A stretch of DNA of 64,000 nt from Sphingomonas hengshuiensis (lineage in GTDB: Bacteria > Pseudomonadota > Alphaproteobacteria > Sphingomonadales > Sphingomonadaceae), in NCBI RefSeq assembly GCF_000935025.1, contig NZ_CP010836.1, positions 2,604,001 through 2,668,000 on the forward strand, in the 5' to 3' direction. The notes under the pieces were generated by a model. That model was not told the origin of the DNA. It did not search any database and saw only the letters and a program-made list of their open reading frames with translations. This document shows positions 17,224-23,792 of the stretch, in pieces; the stretch's first letter is position 1, and each line of letters starts with the position of its first letter. Made by a program: the position numbers and the translations under genes.

Positions 17224-17687
17224 GCCCGCCCCCGCCGCATCTGCAATTGCAGGTCCACCACCGCCAGCGCGGCATGCGCCTGGGCGATCTCGATACGGAT
17301 CGCATCGATCCGCGCCTCGCTCATCGGCCCATCGGCAATCGCGGCACAGATCGCCTGCGTCACGTCCGCCGCCTCGCGCGCCACGCTGCCGACCGATCCG
17401 ATCAGGTCGCCGTCGCACGGCACCCCGGCGGGCAACGCCGCAAACGCACCGCCGATCATGTCGCACACCGCCCCGATCAGGTGCGGAGCGCCCTCGCGGT
17501 CCGCCGCCACCCGCTCCAGGTCGACGGCGACGTCAATCGCCAGGAAACGGTCGGGATGCTCGAACGAATAGCAACGCTGCAGGTCGCTCTTGCCGATCCG
17601 CGTATAGGTCGCCGCCGCATCCAGCCCGCCGACCGCTTCGATCAGCATGCGCGTGCGATGCTTCAGGTGGCGCAGCGCGGGCGTCAT
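17220..17687 (-). CDS. Phage regulatory protein, CII-like pattern
   Basis: A 155-residue protein. The N-terminal half (LIEAVGGLDAAATYTRIGKSDLQRCYS, about 14-40) looks like a helix-turn-helix and matches the opening of phage regulators placed second or third after Cro genes. The remainder is alanine-rich and helical, probably for oligomerisation. I start at the ATG at 17687, which overlaps the stop at 17684 of the upstream frame and has AAGG 9 nt before it. A CII-type activator role is inferred from the HTH and position. Confidence 0.6.
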   Translation of the reverse strand: MTPALRHLKHRTRMLIEAVGGLDAAATYTRIGKSDLQRCYSFEHPDRFLAIDVAVDLERVAADREGAPHLIGAVCDMIGGAFAALPAGVPCDGDLIGSVGSVAREAADVTQAICAAIADGPMSEARIDAIRIEIAQAHAALAVVDLQLQMRRGRA

Positions 17688-18088
17688 GCGTCGCGCCCTT
17701 CGGGGAGGGCGTTTTCGTCGCCCTCCCCCTCGGCTACAGTTGCAGGCGGCAAACAAGCAACTGGAGGCGATGATGTCGCAATTTTTCGAAGGGTGGCGTC
17801 TAGACGCGACTGGAAAACCCGTGCTGCATCAACATCACGGATCCCGCACACTGACAGCGCACGGACTTTGCTTCCTTCGAATCGAAACGTTCGAAAGTCC
17901 GGAAGCGCTGGCACGCGGTGACTATCAGGATCTGCAAATGACATTGACACCACAGGCGGCAGAGGCGCTTGGGCTGATGCTGCTGAAGACGGCGGAACTT
18001 GCGCGGCAACAGGTGCACTGACACACACCGTCACGCCGTCGCGCCCGACATCCACGCCGACGGTGATTTTCGGGCGGCGCGTCGTCAT
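17684..18088 (-). CDS. Phage protein of unknown function, in conflict with an opposite-strand frame
   Basis: A 134-residue frame starting MTTRRPKITVGVDVGRDGV, with AAGGA and ATG at proper distance and a stop overlapping the next start. Codons 1-24 have very high GC at third positions and look coding. Its last 28 codons are paralogous to a stretch ending at 18085, with differences concentrated at third codon positions, which supports real translation of this end. The middle, however, is antisense to a plausible plus-strand gene (17773-18021) and has lower GC3, so the gene may be disrupted there. Confidence 0.45.
   Translation of the reverse strand: MTTRRPKITVGVDVGRDGVTVCVSAPVAAQVPPSSAASAQAPLPPVVSMSFADPDSHRVPALPDFRTFRFEGSKVRALSVCGIRDVDAARVFQSRLDATLRKIATSSPPVACLPPATVAEGEGDENALPEGRDA
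17773..18021 (+). CDS. Small protein of unknown function on the strand opposite the early operon
   Basis: An 82-residue protein (MSQFFEGWRLDATGKPVLHQ...) with GGAGG five bases before the ATG at 17773. The C-terminal half (GDYQDLQMTLTPQAAEALGL and LKTAELARQQ) reads like a genuine conserved small protein. GC is lower than in the flanks, consistent with a separately acquired 'moron'-type gene. It is antisense to the frame 17684-18088, so at most one of the two is likely fully functional. Confidence 0.5.
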   Translation: MSQFFEGWRLDATGKPVLHQHHGSRTLTAHGLCFLRIETFESPEALARGDYQDLQMTLTPQAAEALGLMLLKTAELARQQVH

Positions 18089-18512
18089 GCGTCCAGTCCT
18101 TCGGGGAGGGCCGATACGCCGCCCTCCCCTTTGGCCACAGTCGCCGGGAGGACGGGAGCGACTGGAGACGGATCGCGGAGAGACCGGGGGAAACTTCGCC
18201 GGGTTTTCCCGGTGACGTGCCCTCGGGGCTAGGGGTATTTACGGAGTTGTGAACAGCGCAATCCTCTATGGGCCGCGACAATGAGCGAGCTGCAACGACA
18301 AGCGCGACATCGGCGCTCAACTGTTCGGCAGGAATCCTGCCGCCCGACCATTGCTCGATGGCCAGCGCGATGCGGGGCGAGCACTGCACCTTTCCATTCT
18401 CGATGCGGCTCATATAGCCCCGGCTTCCAACACCGATGGCAGCGGCAAGTTCGTCCAGCGATTGGCCGCGCTCATCGCGTATCGAGCGTATCAAAAGGGG
18501 TGCGGTCTTCAT
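17925..18512 (-). CDS. Cro-like XRE helix-turn-helix regulator with a probable frame change
   Basis: The first 70 residues are an XRE domain: IRSIRDERGQSLDELAAAIG, then VGSRGYMSRIENGKVQCSPRIALAIEQW. This is the head gene of the leftward early operon and lies divergently from the XRE gene at 18616, the classic Cro/CI layout. The uninterrupted frame gives 195 residues, but from about residue 103 it becomes arginine/serine-rich and unlike a protein. A -1 shift at the heptamer GGGAAAA (18210-18204) would end the protein at 18085 with a tail paralogous to the neighbouring gene and a stop overlapping the next ATG. Confidence 0.75.
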   Translation of the reverse strand: MKTAPLLIRSIRDERGQSLDELAAAIGVGSRGYMSRIENGKVQCSPRIALAIEQWSGGRIPAEQLSADVALVVAARSLSRPIEDCAVHNSVNTPSPEGTSPGKPGEVSPGLSAIRLQSLPSSRRLWPKGRAAYRPSPKDWTHDDAPPENHRRRGCRARRRDGVCQCTCCRASSAVFSSISPSASAACGVNVICRS

Positions 18513-18519
18513 GCCCCTA

Positions 18520-18538
18520 AGTTTCTCTATAGGAAACT
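18520..18538. promoter_or_regulatory. Palindromic operator O1 in front of the Cro-like gene
   Basis: AGTTTCTCTATAGGAAACT is a 19-bp palindrome with 6-bp arms. On the minus strand TTGACA (18549-18544) lies just upstream, so the operator overlaps the promoter of the gene starting at 18512. Two related sites lie at 19721 and 19755. It is a likely binding site for one of the two XRE proteins. Confidence 0.65.
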
Positions 18539-18615
18539 TTCTGTCAAGCCCTCATCGCCTCGCGGTTTCTCATTTCTGTAACGACCTGAAATTGTGCGTT
18601 TCTTACAATGCAACC

Positions 18616-18903
18616 ATGACCGAGGGGCAGCCGAACTGGTTTTTGCGCGAGTGGATCGCCGACAAAAAGATGCGCCAGAAAGACCTTCTCGACCGAACGC
18701 AGTGGCAGAAGAGCAAGCTCAGCAAACTGGTCAACGGCGGCTCGAATTACACGCGCGAAACGCTCAACGCTCTGGCGGTCGCGCTCGGCATAGAGCCCTA
18801 TGAATTGCTCATGCGGCCCGAACGGGCGCGCGCAATCCGCGAGTTCGAATACAGCGCATACAAACTGGCGGCCGAGGGCAGGATGCCCTTCAGGCCGGAG
18901 TAG
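18616..18903 (+). CDS. XRE-family phage repressor-like regulator
   Basis: A 95-residue protein with an XRE helix-turn-helix (MRQKDLLDRTQWQKSKLSKL, about residues 19-38, then TRETLNALAVALGIEPYELL). There is no C-terminal LexA-type peptidase domain, so it would be a short repressor that is not cleaved in the SOS response. It is transcribed away from the Cro-like gene; the 103-bp gap between them holds operator O1. It is the best candidate for the immunity repressor. Confidence 0.75.
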   Translation: MTEGQPNWFLREWIADKKMRQKDLLDRTQWQKSKLSKLVNGGSNYTRETLNALAVALGIEPYELLMRPERARAIREFEYSAYKLAAEGRMPFRPE

Positions 18904-18940
18904 AGAACGCCCTGGGGGCAGGGCGACAGGGGAGGGGCCG

Positions 18941-19708
18941 ATGGCACTGATCGATATCTGGAACACCGTTCGCGGCCATAGCGTGGCGCCGGGCGAGCCG
19001 CCGGAATTCAAGGCCAACGTTCCGGAGGATTTCGAAGAGGAAGAAACGCCCGACTCCCGCGAGCCACCCGCGCCGGCGACCAGCATCAGCGGGTTCACGT
19101 GCATCATCGATTATGCCGATTCGAAAGGGCGCGACAGCACGCGGCGGATCACCTGCGTCCGCTTGGAGAACAACGCCGGCACGGAATATCTGCGGGCCTT
19201 CTGCCATGAACGTCGCAGCCACCGCCTGTTTCGGTGCGACCGGATCGAAACCTATTACGACATCGAAACCGGCGAGGTCCTGAATATCGGCTCTATCCTC
19301 GGCGGGAACCCGGTTATGCTCCGCCAGGCCGCGCCCCTGCACTGGGGTCTCTCCCCACGGGATTACGCCGACATCATCGCCGGGCTGAACATCCTGGTGT
19401 TCGTCGCCCGCTGCGACAAGCACTGGCACCCGATGGAACAGGCGGCGATCGACAGTTTCGTAGAGACCTTCTGGCTGCACAGCGGGTTTCGCCAAGACAT
19501 TCCGATCGACGACATCATCGCCCACGCCGCCAAACTCCGTCCCGATTCGGAGATTTTCTACGGTGCCCTTCTCCGCGCCGCGGAGCGCCGCACTCTCCGC
19601 AATACGATCCGCAAGCATATAGCCGCCGTGATCGAGGCCGACGGCGTCGTCACCGACGAAGAATTCTACTGGGGAAATCAGGTCGAAAGCTATCTATCGG
19701 GCAACTAG
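18941..19708 (+). CDS. WYL-type domain protein with a TerB-like C-terminus
   Basis: A 255-residue protein with GGAGGGG just before its ATG. After an acidic linker (about 30-45) residues 50-105 resemble a WYL sensor domain: FTCIIDYADSKG, RRITCVRL, YLRAFCHERRSHRLFRCDRI. Residues about 150-250 form a helical acidic-motif region (WHPMEQAAIDSFVETFW, then AVIEADGVVTDEEFYWG) similar in pattern to TerB-like domains. No DNA-binding HTH is seen. It may modulate the adjacent repressor or sense a ligand; this is inference. Confidence 0.6.
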   Translation: MALIDIWNTVRGHSVAPGEPPEFKANVPEDFEEEETPDSREPPAPATSISGFTCIIDYADSKGRDSTRRITCVRLENNAGTEYLRAFCHERRSHRLFRCDRIETYYDIETGEVLNIGSILGGNPVMLRQAAPLHWGLSPRDYADIIAGLNILVFVARCDKHWHPMEQAAIDSFVETFWLHSGFRQDIPIDDIIAHAAKLRPDSEIFYGALLRAAERRTLRNTIRKHIAAVIEADGVVTDEEFYWGNQVESYLSGN

Positions 19709-19720
19709 CGCTCGCCTGCG

Positions 19721-19773
19721 GTTTCCTTGAAGGAAACATTCTGCTTGACAAGCTAGTTTCCTATTAGGCAACT
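19721..19773. promoter_or_regulatory. Operators O2 and O3 with a TTGACA promoter element
   Basis: GTTTCCTTGAAGGAAAC (19721-19737) is a perfect palindrome and AGTTTCCTATTAGGCAACT (19755-19773) a near-perfect one, both related to O1 at 18520. TTGACA at 19745-19750 lies between them with the same spacing to O3 that the minus-strand TTGACA has to O1. They would control the rightward operon that starts at 19801. Confidence 0.65.
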
Positions 19774-19800
19774 ATCGCCTCCGAACCAACGGAGGCGACC

Positions 19801-20073
19801 ATGTCCCTGCATTCCCCTTCCCCCCACGGCCCAGGCGCGCTGCCCCAGGGTAAGACCCGCGCCCTCGCGGCATTCCTCGCCCTCCCCGCTGCCCGCCGCG
19901 ACGAGCCCCTGACGCGCAACCAGCGCTTCTGCCGGGTGCATATCGCCGGAGACCGCAACCCGCCCTTCGCCACCGATCCGGCCCCCACCGGCCTGCGCGC
20001 CTTCGCGATCGGGCTCGTCACCGGCGGCGTCGTCACTGCGGTCATGACCGTGATCATGGCGGCGCAGCCATGA
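19801..20073 (+). CDS. Small phage membrane protein
   Basis: A 90-residue protein, first of the rightward operon, with GGAGGCGACC before its ATG. The N-terminal 60 residues are soluble and arginine/proline-rich (LPAARRDEPLTRNQRFCRVH); one transmembrane helix follows at the end (AFAIGLVTGGVVTAVMTVIM). The stop overlaps the next ATG. A role in superinfection exclusion or lysis control is possible but unsupported. Confidence 0.6.
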   Translation: MSLHSPSPHGPGALPQGKTRALAAFLALPAARRDEPLTRNQRFCRVHIAGDRNPPFATDPAPTGLRAFAIGLVTGGVVTAVMTVIMAAQP

Positions 20074-20195
20074 TCGGCCCGACCAAATACGTCCGCCGCG
20101 CCGCGCTGTTCGGCCTGCTCGGCGGCACCGTGGGGGGCGTCGCCGCATGGGCGCTGCTCTACACCGTCGCCCGCGCGATCGGACTGGGCGCATGA
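20070..20195 (+). CDS. Very small phage membrane protein
   Basis: A 41-residue protein, almost entirely one transmembrane helix (AALFGLLGGTVGGVAAWALL), with a short basic N-terminus (MIGPTKYVRR). It is coupled to both neighbours by ATGA overlaps. Function unknown. Confidence 0.55.
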   Translation: MIGPTKYVRRAALFGLLGGTVGGVAAWALLYTVARAIGLGA

Positions 20196-20329
20196 GCCCC
20201 GAAACCCGCCGCCGCATCGACGCCTTCCTGCTCGGCCCGGCCGCGCAGTGGGTCTTCTATGCGCTGATCGCCATCGCGCTGGCATGCTTCACGGGGTTCC
20301 TCGTGCTCACCATCGGGCACAACCTCTGA
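20192..20329 (+). CDS. Very small phage membrane protein
   Basis: A 45-residue protein with a charged N-terminus (MSPETRRRIDAFLLG) and one transmembrane helix (VFYALIAIALACFTGFLVLT). Start and stop overlap the neighbouring genes by 4 and 1 bases. It is the third in a row of tiny membrane proteins; function unknown. Confidence 0.55.
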   Translation: MSPETRRRIDAFLLGPAAQWVFYALIAIALACFTGFLVLTIGHNL

Positions 20330-20607
20330 TGCCCGCGCGCCGCCCGTTAATCTGCAAGCGCAAGGGCTGCGATGCGCCGCGCGATCGGGGGCATATCGTC
20401 TGTGCCGCTTGCTGGCGCGACATCCCCACCGCCCTGCGCCAACGCTACGCCGCCGCCCGCCGCCTGCACCTCACCCGCATCGCAAAGCAGCTCGGCAGCG
20501 ACATCGTCCGCCTGCTGGGCCGCAAGCCCGACGCGGCCACCCCCAACCCCTACACCCGCATCGCCGCGCTGACCGGTGATCGCGATGGGTCGCAGGCGGC
20601 GGGGTGA
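20329..20607 (+). CDS. Zinc-binding phage protein of unknown function
   Basis: A 92-residue protein with C-x4-C...C-x2-C-W spacing in ICKRKGCDAPRDRGHIVCAACW (cysteines within residues 8-29), probably a zinc finger. It is followed by a basic helix (ALRQRYAAARRLHLTRIAKQ). The start overlaps the previous stop by one base (TGATG). Possibly nucleic-acid binding; no family recognised. Confidence 0.6.
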   Translation: MPARRPLICKRKGCDAPRDRGHIVCAACWRDIPTALRQRYAAARRLHLTRIAKQLGSDIVRLLGRKPDAATPNPYTRIAALTGDRDGSQAAG

Positions 20608-20670
20608 TCCTATCCCCAGGCGAGCGGTGCCATCGCCTGGAGCAAACCCCTTGGCATCATGGAGATGAAG

Positions 20671-20937
20671 ATGAAGCGCGTATTGGTAACGACTGCTCAC
20701 CGTGGCGTGTTCGCGGGCGAAATCGCCGACGATCAGGACCTGAGCGTCAAGGCAATGCCCCTCAAGAACGCTCGAATGGCCATTCGCTTCGGCACGACTC
20801 GCGGGCTCATGCAGCTTGCCGAAACCGGGCCGACGTCGAGCAGCAAGATCAGTGCCCCTGCTGACATTCCGATGCTCCACGACATCACCGCCCTGTTCGC
20901 GGTTACCGAGGAGGCATGGGCTGCATGGAACAGCTGA
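20671..20937 (+). CDS. Phage protein, DUF6948-like
   Basis: An 88-residue protein starting MKRVLVTTAHRGVFAGEI. The ARMAIRFGTTRGLMQLAETG block and the ending ITALFAVTEEAWAAW match my recollection of DUF6948 proteins, found in phages and of unknown role. I use the ATG at 20671 because GGAG lies 6 nt upstream; two in-frame ATGs at 20659 and 20665 are alternatives. Its 3' end overlaps the next gene. Confidence 0.6.
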   Translation: MKRVLVTTAHRGVFAGEIADDQDLSVKAMPLKNARMAIRFGTTRGLMQLAETGPTSSSKISAPADIPMLHDITALFAVTEEAWAAWNS

Positions 20938-21293
20938 TCACTGCCGATGACGTTGTGCGTCTCGGCGGTGCCTGTACCGATGGCGTCGGCACCCTGGTGC
21001 AGCGCCATGCGGCGAAAATCGCCGCAGCCATGCCTGTCAGCGAAGTTCTGACGCTGGTTCCCGAAAACCAGCATCAGTACGTGCTGCAGGCCGCCCAGCT
21101 CGGCGACGGCTACGGCGACGGCTACGGCGACGGCTACGGCGACGGCTACGGCGACGGCGACGGCTACGGCGACGGCGACGGCTACGGCTACGGCGACGGC
21201 TACGGCTACGGCTACGGCGACGGCTACGGCGACGGCTACGGCTACGGCTACGGCGACGGCGACGGCGACGGGAATGGAGGCTCTTACAAATGA
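20925..21293 (+). CDS. Phage protein with a Gly-Asp/Gly-Tyr tandem array
   Basis: A 122-residue protein. The first 58 residues are a normal globular segment (EQLITADDVVRLGGACTDGV...PVSEVLTLVPENQHQYVLQA). From residue 60 comes an array of 28 dipeptides, 14 GD and 14 GY, then NGGSYK. I have seen similar proteins with GDGYG tails in other phages, but no function is known to me. The array could bind calcium, phase-separate or act as an adhesive tail. The start used is ATG 20925; ATG 20916 is possible. Confidence 0.6.
   Translation: MEQLITADDVVRLGGACTDGVGTLVQRHAAKIAAAMPVSEVLTLVPENQHQYVLQAAQLGDGYGDGYGDGYGDGYGDGDGYGDGDGYGYGDGYGYGYGDGYGDGYGYGYGDGDGDGNGGSYK
21102..21269 (+). repeat. 28-unit hexanucleotide array GGC(G/T)AC
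   Basis: The 168-bp array is built from 28 units of six bases, 14 GGCGAC and 14 GGCTAC, with no other substitution anywhere. Since unit length is a multiple of three, gain or loss of units would change tail length without breaking the frame. The complete uniformity points to recent expansion or homogenisation. Confidence 0.9.
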
Positions 21294-21733
21294 GCCAGTC
21301 CTTTTCCCGAGCGACAGGATCGGAGGGGCGTTCCGCCCCTCCGATCAATGCCCGATCGCCCGACCAACAGCCTGTTCGTTTCCACCGCACGCGGAGGCGC
21401 AACGCTTCCACGCCGCCAGGCGCTGTGTACGTCGGACGCCCGACTATCTGGGGCAACCCGTTCAGCGACCGCCCACGCATCGGACATGCCCGAAGCGTGA
21501 TTCTCTATCGCTCTTGGCTGGCAGGCGACCTCAGCCCCCATGTCATTCGGTGCGCCGGGTTCAGTGAAAACGAAATCAACGCACTCGCAAGATGGCGCGC
21601 ATCGCTCATACCGCGCCTGCAATCCCTCAGACGACGGGACTTGCAATGCTGGTGCCCGCTCACCTCCGCATGGTGCCATGCGGACACGCTTCTGCGGGTG
21701 GTCAACCAGATGCACATGGACTTGGCCGCGTGA
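21290..21733 (+). CDS. DUF4326 family protein
   Basis: A 147-residue protein with the DUF4326 signature VYVGRPTIWGNPF (about residues 46-58), a middle segment ILYRSWLAG, and the C-terminal LQCWCPLTSAWCHADTLLRV block in which the CWC...CH residues are conserved. The family is widespread in phages and of unknown biochemical function. The first 40 residues are arginine-rich and may be disordered. The stop overlaps the next GTG. Confidence 0.8.
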   Translation: MSQSFSRATGSEGRSAPPINARSPDQQPVRFHRTRRRNASTPPGAVYVGRPTIWGNPFSDRPRIGHARSVILYRSWLAGDLSPHVIRCAGFSENEINALARWRASLIPRLQSLRRRDLQCWCPLTSAWCHADTLLRVVNQMHMDLAA

Positions 21734-22401
21734 GCACGGCCCCCACCACAGGCGAAATCCTCGCCCTCGCGGTCGCCCAGGCGGCGGCACAGCGCGGCCA
21801 GACGATCCGCGCCTTCGCCGCCCCGCTGTCGAAATCTCCCAACGCATGGCTCGGCATGTTGCGCAAGGTCAGCACACCCACCCTCGAAACCATCGCCCGC
21901 GTCGAGGATCTGCTCGCCGGGCGCCCTGTCGCGCCGCCCCAACCCAGCGGCGGCAAAGGCCCGCGCGCCAGCCTGTCCGCCCGCGACGAGGCCGAACGCC
22001 TCTAAACCCTGCGTCCCACGGCGGTCACCGTCTATCGCGCCCTCCGCGACATCGCCGATCGCGGCGAAGTCTGCCCCAGCAATTTCGAGCTGGCCGACAG
22101 GACCGGGATCAGCGACATCAGCACGCTGAACCGCGCGACGCGGATGCTCGCCGATCGCCGCCTGATCCGCATTCAGGCAACCGCCGGCGGCGGGCGCATC
22201 ATCCATATCGCCGTCACCGGCCAACGCACCGCACCCCCGCCGCCGCCAGCCCCCGACGCACCCCCGCGCCGCTATCTGCGCAGCGCAGTCGCCGTCCCTC
22301 GGGAAGCCCTGCCCCCGCGCATCGATCGCGATCCCTGCCCCCGCTGCGGCACCCGCGGCGACCTCGGCTGCCGCCATGGCCGCGCCGGGGTGAACTGGTG
22401 A
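21730..22401 (+). pseudogene. Winged-helix phage protein gene interrupted by an in-frame TAA
   Basis: A GTG at 21730, coupled to the DUF4326 stop, opens a frame that encodes an N-terminal alanine-rich region (GEILALAVAQAAAQRGQTIR...LSARDEAERL) and then meets TAA at 22003-22005. Without a frame change the same frame continues through a winged-helix segment: TLRPTAVTVYRALRDIADRG, EVCPSNFELADRTGISDIST, and RMLADRRLIRI. It ends with a cysteine pair (PCPRCGTRGDLGC) at 22401. The second half has no good start before its own HTH, so a nonsense mutation, or readthrough, is likely. Confidence 0.7.
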
Positions 22402-23792
22402 CATGGCTATACGTCCCCCCTCTCTCTGGAACGTCATCGAACTCTGCGCCGGCGGCGGAGGGCTTGGACTCGGCATCAAGCTTGCCATGCCTGGAGCGCG
22501 CGGCATCGCTTACGTGGAGAGGGAAGCAGCCGCCGCCGCGCTTCTGGTTACGCGCATGGAAGCGGGCGACCTGGCTCCCGCGCCTGTCTGGTCTGACCTC
22601 GGAACCTTCGATGCTCGACCGTGGCGTGGCCGCGTTCATTGCGTCGCTTCCGGCGATCCATGCCAGCCCAACAGCGTCGCCGGAAAGCGCGGAGGCGCCG
22701 ACGACGATCGTTTCCTCATCGAACAGGTACTCCGCGTCGTCGCCGAGTGCCGGCCTCTCCGTCTCTTGCGCGAGAACGTGCCGGGGAACGCGGACGGACA
22801 GCTCGCCGCCCTCGTCCCGGCATTGGAAGCAATGGGCTATCGCGTTGAGGCGGGAATATTCAGCTCGGGCAAAACTGGAAATTCCCAAGGGCGCGATCGA
22901 CTCTTCGTCATGGCCGACGACGAGAGTGTCGAGGGGGGGGTATTCCCGCGACCATGGCGACCCGGCGAAGGAGCGCCCGACGCTGGAGGGGTTGGCGACG
23001 AACTGGCGGACACCCATGGCATCGGACGATGGCCGCAAGGCATCGCCAACGACGCATCAGGTGATGCTCGCCAACCAAGCGCGCGCCTGGTCGGCGCCGA
23101 CTGCGCACGACGGGCGAAGGCCGGGTGCAGATCTGCATTCGACACAGGGACGCAATCTGAGCCGCGAGGTGTCGAACTGGCCAGCACCTACGGTGATGAT
23201 GACGGGAGACCGGACCTCACCGGATACCTTCGCGGCACGGCAGCGGCGCTTGAAGGACAGGCATGGGAGCGCGACCGGCAATGGCGCCGGCGTCGATCTG
23301 GCGATGGCCGCGAGGATGTGGCCGGCGCCGATGACGCGCGACTATCGCAGCGGCAGCTCGCAGAAATCCAGCGACGAACTTTGGGGCAAGAAGGGGCGCC
23401 CTTTGGAGCGGGTCGCGCTGGAGGCCTCCCAATCGTCGCTCCAGGACCAGAGGACGCGGCCTGGGCAGCAATCCTTGACTCCTATCCCCTTCTCGCCCCT
23501 GCCCTCGGACGGTTCGATCTCTGGGCAATTGCTCGCCGAAATCTCGGTCTTGCGCCGATGGTCGATGCGATCGGGCGGCGCGGCGGGATGGCGCGGGACA
23601 TGGACCCGGCAACCAAGGCGGCAGCTCAATCCATGGTTCGCGGAATTGCTGATGCGCTGGCCAACCGGGTGGAGCGCATTCGACTGCTCGGAAACGGGGT
23701 TGACCCAGTGGCTGCATGGGATGCGTGGGTTCATCTCGACGCTCGACACTGCGAGGCGCGGGAGCGGGGACAAGCAGGGCGAGCTGTTTTGA
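22398..23792 (+). other. Second open frame overlapping the methyltransferase gene, with methyltransferase-like content
   Basis: In the frame one base on, the DNA stays open to a stop at 23792 and reads NWRTPMASDDGRK, WSAPTAHDGRR, NWPAPTVMMTGD and MWPAPMTRDYRSG, then LNPWFAELLMRWPTGWS near the end. Repeated W-x-T/A-P...D and the LNP-W-F..LM-W-P-GW ending are, from memory, typical of the C-terminal part of another group of phage cytosine methylases. Third-position GC over 23040-23790 looks higher in this frame (about 75%) than in the first (about 65%). No good start of its own is seen. Confidence 0.45.

Larger units (their letters stand above)
16955..17271. repeat. Pair of 42-bp direct repeats, 16955-16996 and 17230-17271
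   Basis: The two 42-bp copies differ at one position (AGGTCCAGCA versus AGGTCCACCA) and are 275 bp apart. TCTCGCGGATCAT also recurs next to each copy. The repeat spans the 3' end of the 17220-17687 gene, so a short segment holding one gene end and a start region has been duplicated. Confidence 0.8.
17684..18171. repeat. Pair of 87-bp diverged direct repeats, each with a GC hairpin before a coupled start
   Basis: 17684-17770 and 18085-18171 align without gaps at 64 of 87 positions. On the minus strand each encodes a gene end (..TVAEGEGDENALPEGRDA and ..TVAKGEGGVSALPEGLDA) whose stop overlaps the next ATG. Each holds a hairpin GGGGAGGGC/GCCCTCCCC and a second stem, CAGTTGC/GCAACTG in one and CAGTCGC/GCGACTG in the other, with the same 13-nt loop. 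Confidence 0.75.

Noticed and set aside
17702-18164. Covarying second stem (CAGTTGC/GCAACTG versus CAGTCGC/GCGACTG) as proof of a conserved RNA
   Set aside because: Both changes are also synonymous third-position changes in the minus-strand frame, so coding history explains them; the hairpins may still matter but covariation is not proof.
21037-21480. An arginine/serine repeat protein on the minus strand
   Set aside because: It is the antisense reading of the GGC(G/T)AC array and has no ribosome site or coding neighbours.
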